Below are positions 58,127-64,000 of a DNA stretch of 64,000 nt, piece by piece. The DNA is from Dyella_D sp052115385. GTDB lineage: Bacteria; Pseudomonadota; Gammaproteobacteria; Xanthomonadales; Rhodanobacteraceae. The translations under genes and the position numbers were made by a program. The stretch's first letter is position 1, and every line of letters starts with the position of its first letter. Where the stretch lies: the NCBI RefSeq assembly GCF_052115385.1, contig NZ_JBFRGP010000011.1, positions 62,001 through 126,000 on the forward strand, in the 5' to 3' direction. Below the pieces are notes generated by a model. The model worked only from the letters and a program-made list of their open reading frames with translations, was not told the DNA's origin and did not search any database.

Positions 58127-59446
58127 TCAACGCTGCCGGTACGGTCCCCAGGACGGTTCGCGCACGTCGCCATCGGCAAGCACGAGGCGCTGGCGAACCT
58201 GACCATCGGCCGAAACGGCATAAAGCACGCCGCGCCGTCCTTCGGTAGCGGCATACAGCAGCATGCTGGCGTTGGGCGCGAAGCTCGGGGACTCATCGAT
58301 CGGGCCCGGCGAGAGCGGACGCACCTGCCCACCCAGACTGCGGTCCATGACCGCAATACGATACACGTTCCCGTTGCCCTGCACCATGGCGACCTGCTTG
58401 CCGTCGTAGCTGACGTCGGCGCTCAGGTTGTTCTGGCCCTGGAAGCTGATGCGGTTGGCCGCGCCGCCCGAGGCGGGCATCTGGTAGATCTGCGGCCGGC
58501 CCGAGCGGTCCGAGGTGAAATAGATGCTCTGGCCGTCCGGCGACCAGACCGGCTCGGTGTTGATGGCCAGGCTCTTGGTCAGGCGGGTTTCCTGGCGGCT
58601 GGCCACGTCCATCACGTAGATCTCGGGGTTGCCCGAATAGGACAGGGACACCGCCAGCTTGCTGCCGTCCGGCGACCAGGCCGGGGCGCTGTTGATGCCG
58701 CGCGGGCGGGCCGAGACCAGCTGGCGCTGGCCGGTGGTGATGTCCTGCACGTAGATCGCCGAGTTGCCGCTCTCGAAGGAGACATAGGCGATCTTCTTGC
58801 CGTCCGGCGACCAGTGCGGCGACAGCAGGGACTCGCGCGAGCGCGCCACCACCTGCGGATTGAAGCCGTCCGAATCGGCCACGATCAGCGCATACGTGGT
58901 GTTGTTGCCCAGGCCCACGGCGGTGATGTAGGCGATGCGGGTCCAGAACGCGCCGCGCACGCCGGTGATCTTTTCGTAGATCTGGTCGGCGATCTGGTGG
59001 GCCACCCCGCGCAGGTCGCCGGCCGGGGCGGTAAAGGCCTGGGCCAGCAGGCTCTGCTGCTTGTTGACGTCCCACAGCTCGTATTCGACGCGCAGCATGC
59101 CGCCGCCGGCGTCGCTGATGCGGCCGATGGTGAGGAAGTCCTGCTTGAGCAGGCGCCAGGTCGGGAACTTGATGTCCGCGCCCTTGGACGGCGTCTCCAC
59201 GATCTCGCTCTTGGCCAGCGAGCGGAACTTGCCCGAGCGGTTGAAATCGTTGCGGATCACGTCGGCCACGTCGGTGGGCAGCGGGGCGCCGCCGGCCTGG
59301 GCGAACGGCACCACGGCGATCGGCGTGGCGGTCTTGATGCCCTGCACGATATCGACGTTGAGCGATTGCTGGGCTGCGGCCGAACCGGCGAACAACGCCG
59401 CCACGGACAGCAGGGCGGATGCGAAGGTGATACTCAATTTGCGCAT
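58127..59446 (-). CDS. tolB: Tol-Pal translocation protein TolB
   Basis: A 439-residue periplasmic beta-propeller protein. Signal peptide cleavage is near SAAAQ; an N-terminal domain (about 25-160, TPIAVVPFAQAGG onward) precedes six propeller repeats with recurring SPDGKKIAYVSFESG and WSPDGSKLAVSLSYSG. It couples TolA to Pal. The ATG at 59446 follows tolA by eight bases; the longer frame is a shadow of tolA. Confidence 0.96.
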   Translation of the reverse strand: MRKLSITFASALLSVAALFAGSAAAQQSLNVDIVQGIKTATPIAVVPFAQAGGAPLPTDVADVIRNDFNRSGKFRSLAKSEIVETPSKGADIKFPTWRLLKQDFLTIGRISDAGGGMLRVEYELWDVNKQQSLLAQAFTAPAGDLRGVAHQIADQIYEKITGVRGAFWTRIAYITAVGLGNNTTYALIVADSDGFNPQVVARSRESLLSPHWSPDGKKIAYVSFESGNSAIYVQDITTGQRQLVSARPRGINSAPAWSPDGSKLAVSLSYSGNPEIYVMDVASRQETRLTKSLAINTEPVWSPDGQSIYFTSDRSGRPQIYQMPASGGAANRISFQGQNNLSADVSYDGKQVAMVQGNGNVYRIAVMDRSLGGQVRPLSPGPIDESPSFAPNASMLLYAATEGRRGVLYAVSADGQVRQRLVLADGDVREPSWGPYRQR

Positions 59447-59454
59447 AGGGCTGG

Positions 59455-60382
59455 TCACTGCTGCGGCCTGAAGGTAAAGGTTAGGTTGCGCTGGAACACG
59501 GACTCGAAGCCCTGGTAGGGCAAGGGCTGCGCTCGCAGCACGGCGTTCTCGACCGAGCGCTTGCCGGCGTCGTCGTACGGGCAGCTGGGGTCGACCTTGG
59601 CGCTCATGACGTTTCCGCCTGGCAGCTGCACGATGTGCACGACACAAGGAACGTTCGGCATGTTATCGGGGCGCAGCCAATTCTGCGTGACCGCGTTCTG
59701 AACTGCCGCCAGGTACTGGCCCAGCAGGCCGCTGTCCGGCCCGTTGTTGCCGGTCTGGCGCTGGTCGGCCTTGGGCACGTCGGCCAGGCCGTCGTCCTTG
59801 GCGTCCTTGATGTCCTCGAGCTGCTTCTTGGCCTGGATGGCCTTGTTTTCCAGGTTCTTGCGCGCCTCGTCGGCCTTGTCCATCTTGGCGAACAGCTCGT
59901 CCAGCTTCTTCTTTTCTTCCTTCTGCTTGGCCGCCTGGGCGTCCAGCTCGGACTGCCGCTGGCGCTGGCGCTCTTCCTGCTCGCGCTTGGCGTCCTCGGC
60001 CTTCTGCAGGGCATCGGCGACCACTTTTTCCTGGTCCTTGACGTCCGGATGCTCGGGCGGCGGCGGCAGGGTCTTCACCACCGGGGCCTGTTCCTGCGGT
60101 GTCGGCGGCGTCACCGCGGGCGGCGGCGGCGTGGTGTCCGGCACCGGCTTGGCCTTGATCGCCTTCGGCGGCGGCGCGCCGGTGGGGCCGACCAGGGTGG
60201 CTTCGATGATCTGGCCCGGCAGGTCGATGGGCTTGGCGCAGGCGATCGGATTCCAGCCCGGCGGCAGGTGCAGGGTCTCGAACATGCTTTCGTAGAACGA
60301 GCAGGGCACGATCGCCAGGGCCAGGAAGCCCACGATGCCCACGTGCAGGATGGCGGAAAGAATGACCGCCTTGGGCGTGCCT

Positions 60383-60396
<14 letters not shown>
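59455..60396 (-). CDS. tolA: Cell envelope protein TolA
   Basis: A 313-residue protein with one N-terminal membrane helix (about 10-32) that binds TolQ/TolR, a Pro-rich stretch (about 75-115), a long charged helix rich in Lys, Glu, Gln and Ala (about 120-220) spanning the periplasm, and a globular C-terminal domain with QNAVTQNWLRPDNMPNV that contacts TolB and Pal. Its start overlaps tolR by 14 bases. Confidence 0.95.
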
Positions 60397-60829
<433 letters not shown>

Positions 60830-60844
60830 GAGGAAGCCCTCCGC

Positions 60845-61534
60845 TCAGGCTGCGTCGTCGGTCTGGATCTGGCGCTGCAGGACGGAGGAGAACTCCTCCT
60901 GGAACACCTCGTAGCGCGAAGCCACGCGATCGACCTTATTGGCGTAGCGGTTGTAGGCCCACACCGCCGGGATCGCGGCGAACAGGCCCATGGCGGTGGC
61001 GATCAGCGCCTCGGAGATGTGCGGCGCCACCACGGCGATGGTCACGTCCTTCATCTCGCCCAGGCCCTGGAACGCGCCCATGATGCCGATCACGGTGCCG
61101 AACAGGCCGACGTAGGGGCTGATCGAGCCGACGTTGGCGAGGAATTCCAGGTTGCGCTCCAGGCGGCCGATCTCGCGGGTGCCGGTGACGCGCATGGCGC
61201 GCTCGGTGCCCTCGATCACGATGCGCAGGTCGTGGGTGCGGCGCTGGCGCTGGCGCGCGAACTCGCGGAAGCCCGACTCGAACACCATCTCCAGGCCGCC
61301 GTTGCTGCCGGCGCCGCGGCCGCTGACCTCGCGGAACAGCTGGGCCAGGTCGGCGCCGGACCAGAAGCGCTCCTCGAAGCTCTCCGCCTCGTCCATCGCG
61401 GACTTCAGCTGCTGGTGCTTGCGGATGATGATCACCCACGACATGAAGGAGAACACCAGCAGCACCAGCATCACCAGCTGCACCAGGATGCTCGCTTCCG
61501 CGACGAGCTTGAAAATGTTCAATCCACCGTTCAT
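60845..61534 (-). CDS. tolQ: Tol-Pal system protein TolQ
   Basis: A 229-residue ExbB/TolQ channel protein with three membrane helices (about 15-37, 135-157 and 170-192). The family region VGSISPYVGLFGTVIGIMGA and the following EALIATAMGLFAAIPAVWAY are fully conserved. It follows ybgC by 24 bases in the standard order. Confidence 0.97.
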   Translation of the reverse strand: MNGGLNIFKLVAEASILVQLVMLVLLVFSFMSWVIIIRKHQQLKSAMDEAESFEERFWSGADLAQLFREVSGRGAGSNGGLEMVFESGFREFARQRQRRTHDLRIVIEGTERAMRVTGTREIGRLERNLEFLANVGSISPYVGLFGTVIGIMGAFQGLGEMKDVTIAVVAPHISEALIATAMGLFAAIPAVWAYNRYANKVDRVASRYEVFQEEFSSVLQRQIQTDDAA

Positions 61535-61558
61535 TGCTTGAGCGTTCTCCGCCGCGGG

Positions 61559-61993
61559 TTACTTGATTGGGGGTAGGCCGGGGATCAGGCCGGCGGGGAT
61601 CTGGGCCGGGCGCATGCGCTCGAGGTCCACGCAGGCCACGCGCACCTGCGCGCGGATCAGCGTGGTGCCGTCTGCCCGGCTGATCGTCTGGCCGAAGAGG
61701 ATACTGGCAGCGCGCCGTTCTTTGACTTCAACCGTTACTTGCAGTTCATCGTCCAGCACGGCGGCCTTGAGGAATTCGATGTGCAGGTCGCGCACCAGGA
61801 AGGCCAGGCCGGTGGCCGCCCGCACCGCCGACTGGTCCACGCCCTGCCCGCGCAGCCATTCGGTGCGGGCGCGCTCCATGAAGCGCAGGTAGCTGGCGTG
61901 GTAGACCACCCCGCCCGCGTCGGTGTCTTCCCAATACACGCGGACCGGCCAGCGGTAGCTGTCCGGGGCGGCCGCTGGCCTGGCATCAGACAT
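61559..61993 (-). CDS. ybgC: Tol-Pal-associated acyl-CoA thioesterase YbgC
   Basis: A 144-residue hotdog-fold thioesterase. The catalytic Asp is in YWEDTDAGGVVYHASYLRFM, the diagnostic 4-hydroxybenzoyl-CoA-type motif, followed by ERARTEWLRGQGV. It hydrolyses short or medium acyl-CoA/ACP thioesters. It overlaps the 3' end of ruvB by eight bases and leads the tol-pal genes. Confidence 0.95.
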   Translation of the reverse strand: MSDARPAAAPDSYRWPVRVYWEDTDAGGVVYHASYLRFMERARTEWLRGQGVDQSAVRAATGLAFLVRDLHIEFLKAAVLDDELQVTVEVKERRAASILFGQTISRADGTTLIRAQVRVACVDLERMRPAQIPAGLIPGLPPIK

Positions 61994-63032
61994 CGGGATC
62001 GCCCGTAAACAGGTCGGCCGGCTGCGCCTGGCGCGGCGGCGGGGTCAGGCCCAGGTGGCGCCAGCCCTTGGCGCTGGCCATGCGGCCGCGCGCGGTGCGC
62101 ACCAGGAAGCCCTGCTGGATCAGGTATGGCTCGACCACGTCCTCGAGGGTGCCGCGGTCCTCGCTGAGCGCGGCGGCCAGGGATTCCACCCCGACCGGGC
62201 CGCCGTCGAAGTTCTCGATGATGATGCTCAGCAGGCGCCGGTCCAGCTCATCGAAACCCTCGGCGTCCACCTTGAGCATATCCATCGCGGCCTGGGCCGC
62301 GGCGTAGGTGATCTCGCCGCCCGCGCGCACTTCGGCGTAGTCGCGCACGCGGCGCAGCAGGCGGTTGGCGATGCGCGGGGTGCCGCGCGAACGGCGGGCG
62401 ATTTCCTGCGCCCCTTCCAGCTCGCAGGGGATGCCCATGATGCGCGCCGAGCGGCGCACGATCGCGGTCAGCTCGTCCGCCGAATAGAACTCCAGGCGCT
62501 GCACGATGCCGAAGCGGTCGCGCAGCGGCGCGGTCAGCAGGCCGGCGCGGGTGGTGGCGCCGATCAGGGTGAACGGCGGCAGGTCCAGCTTGATCGAGCG
62601 GGCCGCGGGGCCTTCGCCGATCATGATGTCGATCTGGAAGTCTTCCATCGCCGGATACAGCACTTCCTCCACCACGGGGGAGAGGCGATGGATCTCGTCG
62701 ACGAACAGCACGTCGTGCGGTTCGAGATTGGTCAGCAGCGCGGCCAGGTCGCCCGCGCGCTCCAGCACCGGGCCGGAGGTGGAGCGCAGGTTGACCCCCA
62801 GCTCGTTGGCGATCACGTGCGACAAGGTGGTCTTGCCCAGGCCCGGCGGGCCGAAGATCAGCACGTGGTCCAGCGCGCCGCCGCGCTTGCGGGCCGCTTC
62901 GATGTAGATCGAGAGCTGTTCGCGCACCGCCTGCTGGCCGAGGTATTCCGCCAGCCGCTTGGGGCGGATCGAAGCCTCCAGGGCCTCGTCGTCCAGCTGG
63001 GCGGCGGACGTGATGATGCGGTGATCGGCCAT
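61986..63032 (-). CDS. ruvB: Holliday junction branch-migration ATPase RuvB
   Basis: A 348-residue AAA+ hexamer motor. RPKRLAEYLGQQAVREQLSI, Walker A FGPPGLGKTTLSHVIANELG, Walker B LFVDEIHRLSPVVEE, the sensor ATTRAGLLTAPLRDRFG and the C-terminal winged helix (VEPYLIQQGFLVRTARGRMA) are all present. ATG 63032 is the standard start (MADHRI). No ruvA or ruvC is visible in the window; they would normally lie upstream, where here a half repeat and kup are found. Confidence 0.97.
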   Translation of the reverse strand: MADHRIITSAAQLDDEALEASIRPKRLAEYLGQQAVREQLSIYIEAARKRGGALDHVLIFGPPGLGKTTLSHVIANELGVNLRSTSGPVLERAGDLAALLTNLEPHDVLFVDEIHRLSPVVEEVLYPAMEDFQIDIMIGEGPAARSIKLDLPPFTLIGATTRAGLLTAPLRDRFGIVQRLEFYSADELTAIVRRSARIMGIPCELEGAQEIARRSRGTPRIANRLLRRVRDYAEVRAGGEITYAAAQAAMDMLKVDAEGFDELDRRLLSIIIENFDGGPVGVESLAAALSEDRGTLEDVVEPYLIQQGFLVRTARGRMASAKGWRHLGLTPPPRQAQPADLFTGDPDV

Positions 63033-63092
63033 GGGCTGGGATGGGGTCCGGAAATAGGCGGAGCGCGAGATCGCCCGCCATTCTACCGGACC

Positions 63093-63125
63093 CGTAGGTT
63101 GGGGTGAGCGCAGCGAACCCCAACA
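63093..63125. repeat. Dispersed repeat, family I, single unit (copy g)
   Basis: One unit only: GTAGGTTGGGGTGAGCGCAG then CGAACCCCAAC. Unlike the other six loci there is no opposed partner within 150 bases, so it is either a solo unit or the remains of a pair. It lies between kup and ruvB. Confidence 0.85.
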
Positions 63126-63160
63126 GGACGGCCACCGGGTGAGCTCCGCCGAGGCGAGGC

Positions 63161-64000
63161 TCAGATCTCGACCTGCGCCCCCAGCTCGATCAGCCGGTTG
63201 CCCGGGATCTGGAAGAACGCGGTGGCCGGCAGCGCGTTGCGCGCCATGAAGGCGAACAGCTTGTCGCGCCACAGCGCCATGCCCGGGCGGCGCGCGTCGG
63301 CGATGATGGTTTCGCGCGACAGGAAGAAGGTGGTGTCCATCATGTCGAACGGCAGGCCCGCCTTCGAGCAGCGCATCAGGGCCTGCGGGATGTTCGGGTC
63401 CTCGGCGAAGCCGAAGCGCAGCGCCAGGCCGTAGAAATTGCCGCCGATCGGGGTGATCTGGATGCGCTCGTCGGCGTCGGCCACCGGCGTCTCCAGCATC
63501 TCCACCGTCAGCAGCACGTTGCGCTCGTGCAGCACCTTGTTGTGCTTGAGGTTGTGCAGCAGCGCATGCGGCACCGCGTGCTGGTTGGCGGTAAGGAAGA
63601 CCGCGGTGCCGGGCACGCGCAGCGGCGGATGCTCGCCGACGTTCTCGATGAACGGTTCCAGCGCCAGGCCGGACTGCTTGATCTCGCGCACCACCAGCTC
63701 GCGACCGCGGCGCCAGGTGGTCATCACCACGAACACCGCCACGCCGAGCACCAGCGGGAACCAGCCGCCGTATTCGATCTTGATCACGTTGGCGCTGAGG
63801 AACGACAGGTCGATGGTGAGCAGCAGCACACCGGCGAAGATCACCGTCGGGCGGCTCCAATGCCATTGGTAGCGCGCCACCACCAGGGCCAGGATGGTGG
63901 TCACCGTCATGGTGCCGGTCACCGCGATGCCGTAGGCCGCGCTGAGGTTCTCCGAGCTGCGGAAGCCCAGCACCGCGATCAGCACCATCACCAGCAGGAA
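63161..64000 (-). CDS. kup: Kup-type potassium transporter, C-terminal part
   Basis: The 3' part (about 280 codons) of a gene that runs off the right edge. It contains the last membrane segments (SSENLSAAYGIAVTGTMTVT then TILALVVARYQWHW, LTIDLSFLSANVIKIEYGGW) and the soluble C-terminal domain with GTAVFLTANQHAVPHALLHN and the ending NALPATAFFQIPGNRLIELG followed by AQVEI, the canonical Kup tail. Kup imports potassium with protons. About half of the usual 630 residues is outside the window. Confidence 0.95.
   Translation of the reverse strand, partial: FLLVMVLIAVLGFRSSENLSAAYGIAVTGTMTVTTILALVVARYQWHWSRPTVIFAGVLLLTIDLSFLSANVIKIEYGGWFPLVLGVAVFVVMTTWRRGRELVVREIKQSGLALEPFIENVGEHPPLRVPGTAVFLTANQHAVPHALLHNLKHNKVLHERNVLLTVEMLETPVADADERIQITPIGGNFYGLALRFGFAEDPNIPQALMRCSKAGLPFDMMDTTFFLSRETIIADARRPGMALWRDKLFAFMARNALPATAFFQIPGNRLIELGAQVEI

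Overview
The window is GC-rich, gene-dense chromosomal DNA from a gammaproteobacterium of the Xanthomonadales, most likely Rhodanobacteraceae (Dyella, Rhodanobacter or Luteibacter type). I infer this from base composition, the ruvB-ybgC-tolQRAB-pal-cpoB-queE-queC order ending at a tRNA-Lys, an FMN-riboswitch riboflavin locus with a degenerate RibBX, and dispersed hairpin repeats of a kind common in that group. No phage, insertion sequence, CRISPR array or plasmid function is visible.

Layout. 1-1.7 kb: edge of a possible threonine/serine exporter gene, then an NfeD/SPFH membrane pair. 1.8-5.0 kb: a two-component system (NtrY-like kinase, NtrC-like sigma-54 activator) with a small secreted protein between the two genes. 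5.1-9.1 kb: a DUF885 peptidase-like protein and a divergent DUF3857/transglutaminase-like secreted protein. 9.1-21.7 kb: an ABC export operon with one membrane-fusion adaptor, one MacB/LolD-type ATPase and eight FtsX/MacB-type permeases arranged as four A/B pairs. 21.8-22.8 kb: Fur-box-controlled hemP and an unknown partner. 22.8-31.9 kb: metabolic genes, thiL-pgpA, and riboswitch-ribE-ribBX-ldcA-ribH-nusB. 32-42 kb: a LysR/oxidoreductase pair, PhyH and Gfo/Idh genes, ribD-nrdR-glyA, and ettA. 42-52 kb: pyrF, a Tat-exported metallo-hydrolase, an acyltransferase, a Tat-exported threonine-aldolase-like enzyme, the lysyl-phosphatidylglycerol genes mprF-virJ, and an OPT transporter. 52-64 kb: small proteins, a Cro/CI-type regulator, tRNA-Lys, the queuosine and Tol-Pal genes, ruvB, and the 3' part of kup.

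The most notable system is the 9-22 kb export array. It has a single adaptor and a single ATPase gene for four different permease pairs. Upstream of the adaptor lies a well-matched sigma-54 -24/-12 promoter, a cluster of TGTCCG/CGGACA palindromes suited to an activator, and a leader hairpin that covers the ribosome binding site. The only sigma-54 activator in the window is the NtrC-like protein at 3.7-5.0 kb, so regulation of the array by that two-component system is a strong inference. The exported substrate is unknown.

Two families of dispersed inverted repeats sit between genes (seven loci of one, four of the other). In two places the repeat itself supplies the stop codon of the neighbouring gene.
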